A program made the position numbers and the translations under genes. A DNA stretch of 11,754 nucleotides from Lysobacterales bacterium CG02_land_8_20_14_3_00_62_12 (GTDB taxonomy: Bacteria > Pseudomonadota > Gammaproteobacteria > Xanthomonadales > Ahniellaceae): contig PEUI01000213.1 in the NCBI GenBank assembly GCA_002785585.1, forward strand, positions 1-11,754, read 5' to 3'. Below, in pieces: positions 1 to 5,802 of the stretch. Below the pieces are notes generated by a model, which had not been told where the DNA came from, did not search any database, and saw only the letters and a list, made by a program, of their open reading frames with translations. Position 1 is the first letter of the stretch. Each line of letters starts with the position of its first letter.

Positions 1-390
1 CCCGAGGCCTTCGATCAGGAACAATTGCTCGACCCGCTCGGGCACCGCGGCCGCCAGCACGCTGCTGGTGGCTGCGCCCAGCGAATGCCCGAGCAAACTG
101 AATCGTTGCCAGCCCAGTACCTCGATCACGGCGAGGATCTCGTTGAGATAGTCGATGAAGTGATACCAGGTGCCGGCGGCACGATGGCCGGAGCGGCCGT
201 GGCCGGGCAGGTCCACGGCGACCAGATCGAAGTCATCGAACCAGGGCGCGATCGGATCGAAGCTGGCGGCGTTATCCAGCCAGCCATGGATGGCGAGCAG
301 TTTCTTGCCGTTCGGGTTGCCACCGCGCCTGGCGGCAAAATGCAGGTGCGGCAGGGCAATGTCGATTTCGGAAAATGGCGTGCGTTTCAT
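1..390 (-). CDS. alpha/beta hydrolase (3' part lies outside the window)
   Basis: The reading frame starts at ATG 390-388 and stays open to the window edge, giving the first 130 residues of a protein. The alpha/beta-hydrolase signature is clear: an oxyanion-hole HGW at residues 35-37, DLPGHGRS at 60-67 and the nucleophile elbow GHSLG with candidate catalytic Ser103. Family members are normally about 270-300 residues, so roughly half is visible; the acid and histidine of the triad would lie beyond the edge. There is no signal peptide, so it is probably cytoplasmic. The start codon overlaps the hemH stop in an ATGA arrangement, implying translational coupling and a shared transcript. The substrate cannot be told from the sequence. 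Family assignment is secure; the specific function is unknown. Confidence 0.9.
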   Translation of the reverse strand, partial: MKRTPFSEIDIALPHLHFAARRGGNPNGKKLLAIHGWLDNAASFDPIAPWFDDFDLVAVDLPGHGRSGHRAAGTWYHFIDYLNEILAVIEVLGWQRFSLLGHSLGAATSSVLAAAVPERVEQLFLIEGLG

Positions 391-1505
391 CGTTGATCGG
401 TTCCGAAGTCCGGCCGGGCGGCGCGCTGGCGTTGGCAGCTTTCCGCTTGGCTGATAACCGCCGCCTGGGTCTGCTCGGCGCTCCACTCTGGCCAATGTTG
501 GCTGTGCTGGCGGATCAGCGCAGCCAGCACGCTGACGTGATCGGGCTCGGCATTGAGGGCAGCGATATAGCTGAGTCGGCGGCCGCCCAGTTGCAGAAAG
601 CGCGCGCGCTCGCCGATCGCGATTTCTTCCAATGTCTCCAGACAATCCACCGCAAACGCCGGACAGATCACATCGACGTTTTTGGTCCCGGCAGCGGCCA
701 GTCGGGCCAGTTCGTGATCGGTATACGGGTGCAGCCAGCGTTCGCGGCCAACCCGGGATTGAAAGCTGACGCTGTAGGCGGTGCTGGCCAGATGCAGGTG
801 TTCGGCGACGCGGCGGGCGGTCGCCAGGCAATGGCAGTAGTAAGGATCGCCATTTCGTACATAGCGTTCCGGAATGCCGTGAAAAGAGAACAGCAGGTGG
901 CCGTCGTCAGCCATTTGTGCACGATGCGCGGCGATCCGACCGGCCAGCGCTTCGGTGTAGCCGGGCGCTTGAAAATAGTCGTTGATGAAGCCCAGTTCCG
1001 GCAGCCAACGCCAACTCGACAGTTCGCTGGCGACGGCATCAAACACGCTGCCGGTGGTGGTGCCGGAATATTGCGGATACAGCGGCAACACCAGCAGTCG
1101 TCGCAAGTTTCGCGGTGGCAATTGGCGCAGCACGGTCGCGATCGAAGGCTCGCCATAGCGCATTGCCATCTGCACTTCGATGCGCCCCGGGGCGTCGTTG
1201 ACGGCGTTCTGCAGTGCGCGGGCCAGGTCCCGCGTGTGGCCCAGCAGCGGTGAACCCGCAGTGGTCCAGACGCGCTGGTAAGCGTGCGCCGAGCGCCGCG
1301 GTCGCAGGCGCAAAATGACGCCGTGCAAAATCAGCCACCACAGCAAACGCGGTAGCTCGATCACCCGTGGATCGGCCAGAAACTCGGCCAGATAGCGCCG
1401 CACCGCCGTTGTCGTCGGTGCTTCCGGGGTGCCTAGATTGACTAGTAGCACCGCCGCCAGCGTCGGCTCGCCATGTTCGAAATTTTTGCGGCCACGGTAG
1501 TTCAT
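387..1505 (-). CDS. hemH: ferrochelatase (protoheme ferro-lyase)
   Basis: HemH inserts Fe2+ into protoporphyrin IX in the last step of protoheme synthesis, in the cytoplasm or at the inner membrane. Counting from ATG 1505-1503 the protein has 372 residues, normal for proteobacterial ferrochelatases. Visible family motifs are LLVNLGTPEAP at 20-30, the GSPLL segment at 84-88, LPLYPQYSGTTTG at 140-152, the metal-site FSFHGIPERY with catalytic His209, and the DCLETLEEI block with Glu290, the acidic residue needed for proton abstraction or metal entry. A longer form from ATG 1538 adds 11 residues (MVKPDFPEQTP) and one from 1580 adds 25; neither upstream start has a convincing Shine-Dalgarno sequence and the core fold starts near residue 15, so I chose the shortest. 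The stop overlaps the hydrolase start by 4 bp. The C-terminal ~30 residues are polar and probably non-catalytic. Confidence 0.95.
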   Translation of the reverse strand: MNYRGRKNFEHGEPTLAAVLLVNLGTPEAPTTTAVRRYLAEFLADPRVIELPRLLWWLILHGVILRLRPRRSAHAYQRVWTTAGSPLLGHTRDLARALQNAVNDAPGRIEVQMAMRYGEPSIATVLRQLPPRNLRRLLVLPLYPQYSGTTTGSVFDAVASELSSWRWLPELGFINDYFQAPGYTEALAGRIAAHRAQMADDGHLLFSFHGIPERYVRNGDPYYCHCLATARRVAEHLHLASTAYSVSFQSRVGRERWLHPYTDHELARLAAAGTKNVDVICPAFAVDCLETLEEIAIGERARFLQLGGRRLSYIAALNAEPDHVSVLAALIRQHSQHWPEWSAEQTQAAVISQAESCQRQRAARPDFGTDQR

Positions 1506-1669
1506 GGGGGTTTGCTCAGGAAAATCCGGTTTTACCATATCTAGTGTTGACGACGACACCACGACACAAGCAGTAGACAATTTGCGGCAAGTCCTCCCGG
1601 GCAGTGTCGATCCCGCTATAACGCTTTGATTTTGCTCGTCCGCCAGCTAAACTCCGACGGCCAGCGTGT

Positions 1670-1681
1670 GCCCTGCAGGGC
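1670..1681. promoter_or_regulatory. 12-bp perfect palindrome in the divergent hemH/CTERM-protein intergenic region
   Basis: GCCCTGCAGGGC reads the same on both strands and lies 62 bp upstream of the ATG at 1744 in the 238-bp divergent region 1506-1743. A TATAAC hexamer at 1617-1622 could be a plus-strand -10 box, but no good -35 sits at the expected distance. The palindrome could be an operator half-site pair or chance in GC-rich DNA. I see nothing else in this region that I can name. Confidence 0.25.
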
Positions 1682-1743
1682 CCGCTCCACTTACCAGCCA
1701 AGCATTCAAGTTCCCATCGTATAAGTTCAAACAAGGAAAGCCC

Positions 1744-2661
1744 ATGCGTCGCGGTCTATGGCTGACCCTCATTGCTACCTTAGCGCCCATCGCCCAGGTG
1801 AGCATGGCCGATGAGGCCTTGTTGGCGCCGCCGATGGCCTATGCGGCGGCACCAGATAGCGCCAGCAACTCCTACAAGTTGATCAATATTGATCTTGCCA
1901 GCGGCGCTTCGACCGATGTTGGCGCCCTTGGTTTCGTTGATGTGGAGGGCTTTGCGGTCGCGCCGGAAGGCACCATTTATGCCGTCTCCGATGCCAGCAA
2001 GACCTTAATTGCGGTCAACCCCTTCAGTGGTCGGGCGGTTGCGGTTGGCAGTGGCGTGGGCAACCTGAGCGTCACCGGCGAGGGCGTCGGCGCGTTCGAC
2101 TCCCTGGATCTCGGCTTGACCTTCAGTTGCGACGGCCGCTTGTGGATGTCTTCGGATACCACCGGCAAGTTATGGCAAGTCGATCGCAACACTGGCAAGG
2201 CCACGCTGATCGGCAATCTCGGCACTTTGATTTCTGGCTTGGCGGCCACCGCCAATGGCGTGTTCGGCATCAGCGTCGGCCCACTACCGGGTCTTTACCG
2301 CATCAATCTCGATACCGCCACGGCAACCGCGGTCGGATCGCTGGGCGGCTTTGCTGGTTTCGTCGATGCCGGAATGGACGCCGACAGTGCCGGCAATCTG
2401 TGGGCAGTGCTCGACTACAGCCCACCACAGGTCAGTCGCCAAAGTGATCTGGTGCGGATCGATGCCGCCACCGGCTTGGCCACCGCCGTCTCCAGGACTT
2501 TTCCCGAAGTCGAAGGCTTGGCGATCGGGCCGGTACCCACCTGTGCAACCGGACCTGGCCCAGCGGCGACCCCGGTGCCAGTCAATGCAACCTCGGCGCT
2601 GTTGCTGATGGGGCTTGGCCTGCTCAGTTTCGGCCTGGTTCGCGGCCGCGCGCAATCCTGA
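1744..2661 (+). CDS. secreted beta-propeller-like protein with C-terminal PEP-CTERM/IPTL-CTERM-like sorting tail
   Basis: The start ATG 1744 is preceded by AAGGAAAG at good spacing and opens with a signal peptide (MRRGLWLTLIATLAPIAQVSMA, cut expected near residue 22); the upstream in-frame ATG at 1666 would bury it, so it is rejected. The 305-residue protein contains at least five similar blade-like units, each an aliphatic beta strand plus a D-x-(x)TG turn: LINIDLASG, LIAVNPFSG, LWQVDRNTG, LYRINLDTA and LVRIDAATG. This resembles NHL/SMP-30-type propellers. After Pro/Ala-rich spacing, residues 278-305 form a tripartite tail: VPVNAT, a ~17-residue hydrophobic helix, then an Arg-containing end (VRGRAQS). 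This is the architecture of exosortase/PEP-CTERM-type surface-sorting signals, though the motif is not a perfect match to a named subclass. Substrate or ligand is unknown. It stands alone on the plus strand, divergent from hemH. Confidence 0.8.
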   Translation: MRRGLWLTLIATLAPIAQVSMADEALLAPPMAYAAAPDSASNSYKLINIDLASGASTDVGALGFVDVEGFAVAPEGTIYAVSDASKTLIAVNPFSGRAVAVGSGVGNLSVTGEGVGAFDSLDLGLTFSCDGRLWMSSDTTGKLWQVDRNTGKATLIGNLGTLISGLAATANGVFGISVGPLPGLYRINLDTATATAVGSLGGFAGFVDAGMDADSAGNLWAVLDYSPPQVSRQSDLVRIDAATGLATAVSRTFPEVEGLAIGPVPTCATGPGPAATPVPVNATSALLLMGLGLLSFGLVRGRAQS

Positions 2662-2731
2662 TTCGTGTAGGTGGTACGCGGTCTGGCATGTTTGCCGTCT
2701 GGTGGATCCACGCTGTCAACTTTGATTTGGC

Positions 2732-2758
2732 GCAAGTTATTTCTGCGCGACGCCTTAG
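2732..2758 (+). repeat. 27-bp dispersed repeat core, copy A (upstream of the YSC84-family gene)
   Basis: This stretch begins GCAAGTTATTTCTGCGCGAC and ends GCCTTAG. It is identical over 27 bp to the minus strand of 6833-6859 and differs by one base from 6972-6998. Together with the preceding GC it forms a small hairpin, GCGCA-(9 nt)-TGCGC (2730-2748). It ends 57 bp before the ATG at 2816. Flanking sequence shows no convincing extension of the longer ~70-bp unit seen at 6833-6998. Two unrelated 10-bp palindromes flank it: GTGGATCCAC (2702-2711) and CCGCTAGCGG (2770-2779). The 154-bp intergenic region 2662-2815 contains nothing else I can name. Confidence 0.8.
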
Positions 2759-2815
2759 TTGCGATTCATCCGCTAGCGGGCATGCTGGCGACCCCACCGA
2801 TCAGGAGTTTTCCCG

Positions 2816-3505
2816 ATGACCCATATCCGCGTGTCTGTCTTGTTGTGCTTGCTGGGGCTGCTGCCAATTGGTGTTTTCGCCAAGACCACCGAAATTGAAC
2901 GGGCGCAGGATGCCGTCAGGGTGCTTACTGAAGTGATGGCCGCCCCGGACCACCGCATCCCCGGCAACTTGCTGCGCAACGCCGAGGCCATCGCCGTCAT
3001 CCCGAACGTGGTCAAGGCCAGCTTTGTCGTCGGTGGCCGGCGTGGTCGTGGCTTGGTCAGCGTGCGTGCCGCCGATGGCAGTTGGTCCAATCCGAGTTTC
3101 CTGACCTTGACCGGCGGTAGCATCGGCTTTCAAATCGGCGTGCAGTCCACCGATGTGGTGCTGGTGTTCCGCTCCAAGCGCGGGGTCGATGGCATCGTCA
3201 ACGGCAAGTTCACCCTGGGTGCCGACGCCGCCGTCGCCGCCGGTCCAGTGGGCCGCAATGCGCAAGCGCTGACCGATGGCCAACTCAAAGCCGAGATCTA
3301 CAGCTATTCCCGCAGTCGTGGCTTGTTTGCCGGGGTCGCGCTCGATGGCACCGTGCTGGCCATCGACCACCGCAGCAACCGCGCCATCTATGGCCAAAAA
3401 ATTACCCCACGGCGCATTTTTGAAGGCGGCGTCAGCAATGTGGACAACAACATTGTCGAGTTCCGTGATCGCCTGGAAGAACACACCGCCGTCGAAGCCG
3501 AGTGA
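2816..3505 (+). CDS. secreted YSC84/SYLF-domain lipid-binding protein
   Basis: The 229-residue protein starts at ATG 2816 with AGGAG at 2803-2807, 8 bp upstream. It has a signal peptide ending at VFA (about residue 22), so it is exported to the periplasm or outer membrane. The mature part matches the SYLF (Ysc84 actin-binding) family: a helical N-terminal segment with IPGNLLRNAEAIAVIPNV at about 47-64, then VVGGRRGRGLVSVR, the FLTLTGGSIGFQIGVQSTD block near 95-113, GADAAVAAGPVGR, IYSYSRSRGLFAGVALDG and the terminal AIYGQKITPRRIFEG. In eukaryotes the SYLF domain binds phosphoinositides; bacterial homologues are periplasmic and mostly uncharacterised, so lipid binding here is family inference. 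The only Cys in the leader (residue 11) lies in the hydrophobic core and is not a lipobox. No operon partner is evident; tatA follows 86 bp later. Confidence 0.9.
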   Translation: MTHIRVSVLLCLLGLLPIGVFAKTTEIERAQDAVRVLTEVMAAPDHRIPGNLLRNAEAIAVIPNVVKASFVVGGRRGRGLVSVRAADGSWSNPSFLTLTGGSIGFQIGVQSTDVVLVFRSKRGVDGIVNGKFTLGADAAVAAGPVGRNAQALTDGQLKAEIYSYSRSRGLFAGVALDGTVLAIDHRSNRAIYGQKITPRRIFEGGVSNVDNNIVEFRDRLEEHTAVEAE

Positions 3506-3507
3506 GT

Positions 3508-3525
3508 CCGCTCGATTGGTAGCGG
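3508..3525 (+). other. short hairpin just after the YSC84-family gene
   Basis: CCGCT (3508-3512) and AGCGG (3521-3525) pair around an 8-nt loop two bases after the stop codon. The stem is short and no T-run follows, so it is at best a weak transcription or RNA-stability signal and may be chance. Confidence 0.2.
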
Positions 3526-3591
3526 CGCTCACCACCACGGCGACGTGATCGCGCTATCCTTGCCGCCTTTGCAAATCAATGAGGTGGCGTC

Positions 3592-3825
3592 ATGGGCGGA
3601 TTCTCCATTTGGCATTGGCTGATCGTGTTGGTGGTGGTGTTGGTGGTGTTTGGCACCAAAAAATTGCGCAATGTCGGCGGTGATCTGGGTGGCGCCGTGC
3701 GCGACTTCAAAAAAGCGCTCAAAGACGGCGACGAAACGCCCAAACTGCTGGCCGACAAGGCCGAGCCGGAGGTCAACGCGACCAGCACCAGTAGCACCAC
3801 CACCGAAAACGACAAGGTGCGCTAA
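3592..3825 (+). CDS. tatA: Sec-independent protein translocase subunit TatA
   Basis: TatA multimers form the pore or membrane-weakening patch of the twin-arginine pathway, which exports folded proteins across the inner membrane. The 77-residue product has the standard layout: a short periplasmic N-terminus, one transmembrane helix (about 5-20), the hinge FGTKKLRN at 20-27, the amphipathic helix GGDLGGAVRDFKKALK and a disordered Thr/Ser/Glu-rich tail. The FGTKKLR hinge and short size favour TatA over TatB. GAGG at 3581-3584 lies 7 bp upstream of the ATG. A TATCCT hexamer at 3555-3560 might be the -10 of the operon promoter, but I cannot find a matching -35. It is first in tatABC, with tatB 17 bp downstream. 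Confidence 0.97.
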   Translation: MGGFSIWHWLIVLVVVLVVFGTKKLRNVGGDLGGAVRDFKKALKDGDETPKLLADKAEPEVNATSTSSTTTENDKVR

Positions 3826-3842
3826 GCGCGCTTGGGTGCCGC

Positions 3843-4169
3843 ATGTTTGATGTCGGATTTTCCGAGCTGATGCTGATCGGCATCGTTGCCTTGGTCGTCC
3901 TCGGCCCCGAGCGACTGCCCAAGGCAGCGCGCATGGCTGGCGCGCTGTTGCGCCGTTTCCGCGGTAGCTGGGCCAACCTTCGTCAGGATCTGGAACGCGA
4001 GATCGCCAGCGACGACCTGAAGAAAAGTCTGCGCGAGGCCGAACAGGCGGTGCAGGATGCGAGCCCACTTTCAGCGATTGACCAGGTTCGCCGCGACGCT
4101 TCGATCACGGCGGTGCAGGATGCCGTGCGCGAGCTCTCCGCCGACATCAAGAAAACCGGATCGCCATGA
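3843..4169 (+). CDS. tatB: Sec-independent protein translocase subunit TatB
   Basis: TatB pairs with TatC to make the twin-arginine signal-peptide receptor. The 108-residue protein begins MFDVGFSELMLIG, with the conserved polar Glu8 before one membrane helix, followed by the TatB hinge LGPERLPKAAR at about 20-30 and a long charged amphipathic helix (RFRGSWANLRQDLEREIASDD and onward). The LGPERLP hinge and the longer helix separate it from TatA. Its stop overlaps the tatC start by 4 bp (ATGA, 4166-4169), giving translational coupling between the two receptor subunits. At 108 residues it is shorter than E. coli TatB, because the variable C-terminal tail is short. Confidence 0.96.
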   Translation: MFDVGFSELMLIGIVALVVLGPERLPKAARMAGALLRRFRGSWANLRQDLEREIASDDLKKSLREAEQAVQDASPLSAIDQVRRDASITAVQDAVRELSADIKKTGSP

Positions 4170-4918
4170 ACCAGGCAGAAGACGACAACGAACTGCCGTT
4201 CATGGACCATTTGATCGAACTGCGTTCGCGCCTGATGAAGGCGCTGGCGGTGGTGCTGGTGGTGTTCCTCGGCCTGTTGCCATTCGCCAATCGGCTCTAC
4301 CATTTTTTTGCCGGGCCATTGCTGTCGAAATTGCCGGAAGGCAATCAGATGATCGCGATCGAAGTCGCCTCGCCGTTTCTGATTCCGATGAAACTGGCGT
4401 TCTTTGTGGCGCTGTTGATCAGCATGCCGGTGTTGATCTATCAACTCTGGGCGTTTGTCGCCCCGGGCTTGTACCGCAACGAAAAGTCGCTGGCCGCGCC
4501 ATTGTTGATCTCGGCGATTCTGCTGTTTTATCTGGGTTGCGCGTTTGCGTTTTTCCTGGTGTTGCCGACCGTATTTGGTTTTCTGCACAGCGTCGCCCCG
4601 GTCGGGGTGGCGGTGATGACCGACATCGGCAAATATCTGGACTTCGTGCTGGTGATCTTTTTCGCTTTCGGCGTCTGCTTCGAAGTACCGGTGGCGGTGG
4701 TGATCCTGACCTTGCTCGGCTGGGTCAACCCGAAGCAATTGGCCGAGGCCCGCTCCTACGTCGTCGTCATCGCCTTCATCATCGCCGCCGTACTGACGCC
4801 GCCGGACGTGGTCAGCCAACTGATGTTGGCAATTCCGATGATCGTGCTCTACGAGGTTGGGCTGTTGGCAGCGCGCTGGTTGCCACGACGGGCGAAAGCC
4901 AAAGCCGAAGCCACCTGA
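4166..4918 (+). CDS. tatC: Sec-independent protein translocase subunit TatC
   Basis: TatC is the six-helix inner-membrane receptor that reads the twin-arginine motif. The 250-residue product has the expected length and conserved sites: the N-terminal cytoplasmic MDHLIELRSRL with Glu18 (equivalent to the signal-binding N-terminal Glu of E. coli TatC), WAFVAPGLYRNEK with Glu106 in the first cytoplasmic loop (equivalent to E. coli Glu103), FGVCFEVPV with Glu173, and TPPDVVSQ with Asp214. Hydrophobic segments are spaced for six helices. The C-terminus is a short basic tail (RRAKAKAEAT). It is the last gene of tatABC, with a strong terminator starting 3 bp after the stop. Confidence 0.97.
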   Translation: MNQAEDDNELPFMDHLIELRSRLMKALAVVLVVFLGLLPFANRLYHFFAGPLLSKLPEGNQMIAIEVASPFLIPMKLAFFVALLISMPVLIYQLWAFVAPGLYRNEKSLAAPLLISAILLFYLGCAFAFFLVLPTVFGFLHSVAPVGVAVMTDIGKYLDFVLVIFFAFGVCFEVPVAVVILTLLGWVNPKQLAEARSYVVVIAFIIAAVLTPPDVVSQLMLAIPMIVLYEVGLLAARWLPRRAKAKAEAT

Positions 4919-4921
4919 AAG

Positions 4922-4945
4922 AAAAGGCCCCAAGCGGGGCCTTTT
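4922..4945. terminator. bidirectional rho-independent terminator between tatC and the BPSS1780-family gene
   Basis: AAAAGGCCCC (4922-4931), loop AAGC, GGGGCCTTTT (4936-4945): a perfect 10-bp stem with a GC core, closed by an A-run on one side and a T-run on the other, so it can act in both directions. It lies between convergent genes, 3 bp after the tatC stop and 14 bp beyond the stop of the minus-strand gene. Confidence 0.93.
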
Positions 4946-4959
4946 CGCGGTCGCGGTAG

Positions 4960-5718
4960 TTACTGAACCACCGGCGGCGGTGGCGGCGCGGATGGGCTGA
5001 CGGCGGCCTGGTCGCTCGGGCCGAATACATCCCGATAAGCGAAGTACATGCTGATCACACCGATCGGCAAGCCGACCAACAGCAGCACCAGCCAGCCCAG
5101 AATCGGAATCAGCATCAGGATGAAATAGGCCACGCAAAACACCAGCGCAAACACGATCATCGCCCCGATATTGCCGAGCGCGGCGGCGAAGCTGTCTTTC
5201 ATTGCCTGGATCGGTTCAACACCATCGAGCATGACCCGGGGAATGGCATAAAACATCAGCGCAAACATGCCGAGTCCCACCACCAAGCCGAGCAGCGCGA
5301 CTAAAAAAATCGAGCTACCGATGCCAGCAGCAGCGCTACCCCCACTGCTGAAAACGCCAGACAGGATCGCGCCACCCGCGCCCAGAACCACCAGCAACAG
5401 CATCAATACGCCGGCCGCGATGCCGGGCAGGCAAAGCATGATCATCGGACCAATCTTGCCGGGTTGGTTGAACGCGGCGAACAAATCGCCGATCTCGGCG
5501 CGGCCGCCGGTCGCTTGCTTGTGGGCCGCGTAGATATAGCCGCCATAGAGCGCCGGGCCGAGAATCAGCATGGTCAATCCGCCCAGGATCGGAATGATCA
5601 GAATGACCGTCGTGATCAGCGCCATGACGATGAATACGCCGAGGTTCTGCATCACCAGATTGATCGCGCCAGATAGCCATTGGATGCCGTTGCCGGCCGC
5701 CACTCTGTTGAAGTTCAT
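4960..5718 (-). CDS. BPSS1780-family polytopic membrane protein
   Basis: The start ATG 5718-5716 is preceded on the minus strand by GGGGAGG at good spacing. The 252-residue protein is strongly hydrophobic, with about five or six membrane segments (roughly 24-45, 46-65, 92-121, 136-159, 184-205 and 206-228). It begins MNFNRVAAGNGIQWLSGAI, contains GPALYGGYIYAAHKQ at 54-68 and a cytoplasmic-looking loop with FAAFNQPGK, and ends in a Pro-rich tail (APPPPP). This layout fits the family annotated as BPSS1780 membrane proteins in Beta- and Gammaproteobacteria, which has no established biochemical function; I recognise it from memory of the family's N-terminus. It may form a minus-strand pair with the upstream dehydratase (84-bp gap), although a hairpin sits between them. 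Confidence 0.75.
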   Translation of the reverse strand: MNFNRVAAGNGIQWLSGAINLVMQNLGVFIVMALITTVILIIPILGGLTMLILGPALYGGYIYAAHKQATGGRAEIGDLFAAFNQPGKIGPMIMLCLPGIAAGVLMLLLVVLGAGGAILSGVFSSGGSAAAGIGSSIFLVALLGLVVGLGMFALMFYAIPRVMLDGVEPIQAMKDSFAAALGNIGAMIVFALVFCVAYFILMLIPILGWLVLLLVGLPIGVISMYFAYRDVFGPSDQAAVSPSAPPPPPVVQ

Positions 5719-5745
5719 GTTTGCCTCCCCGCTGGTTGAAATGAC

Positions 5746-5763
5746 CTGCCCAGAGGCGGGCAG
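5746..5763 (-). terminator. hairpin between the dehydratase and the BPSS1780-family gene
   Basis: On the minus strand CTGCCC and GGGCAG pair around a 6-nt loop (5746-5763), followed by GTCATTTC, which has only a short T-run. It starts 39 bp after the dehydratase stop and could be a weak terminator or processing site. The absence of a clear U-tract keeps confidence low. Confidence 0.35.
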
Positions 5764-5802
5764 ATGATTGGACCCAAATCGCCACCCCGATGCAGCCTTG
5801 AG

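Noticed and set aside
375..1253. 292-codon plus-strand open frame opposite hemH
   Set aside because: Antisense shadow: the minus strand encodes a complete ferrochelatase with all active-site motifs; the plus-strand product has no domain-like pattern and no ribosome-binding site.
2737..2745. TTATTTCTG in the repeat core as a DnaA box, suggesting an origin
   Set aside because: It differs from the DnaA-box consensus TTATCCACA at several positions; there is no AT-rich region, no box cluster and no replication gene.
2846..2851. Cys in the YSC84-protein leader as a lipoprotein lipobox
   Set aside because: The Cys is at residue 11 inside the hydrophobic core with no L-x-[AG]-C arrangement; an ordinary signal-peptidase site follows at residue 22.
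2801..3538. 245-codon minus-strand open frame opposite the YSC84-family gene
   Set aside because: Composition is His/Gly/Asp/Gln-rich in the way typical of antisense frames in GC-rich DNA; the plus strand has a signal peptide, ribosome-binding site and recognisable domain.
3615..3652. GTGGTG-rich run in tatA as a microsatellite repeat
   Set aside because: It simply encodes the Val/Leu-rich membrane helix; no longer repeat is present.
3983..5137. 384-codon minus-strand open frame across tatB, tatC and the terminator
   Set aside because: It spans three unrelated features, including a perfect terminator hairpin, and its His/Gln/Arg-rich product is antisense noise.
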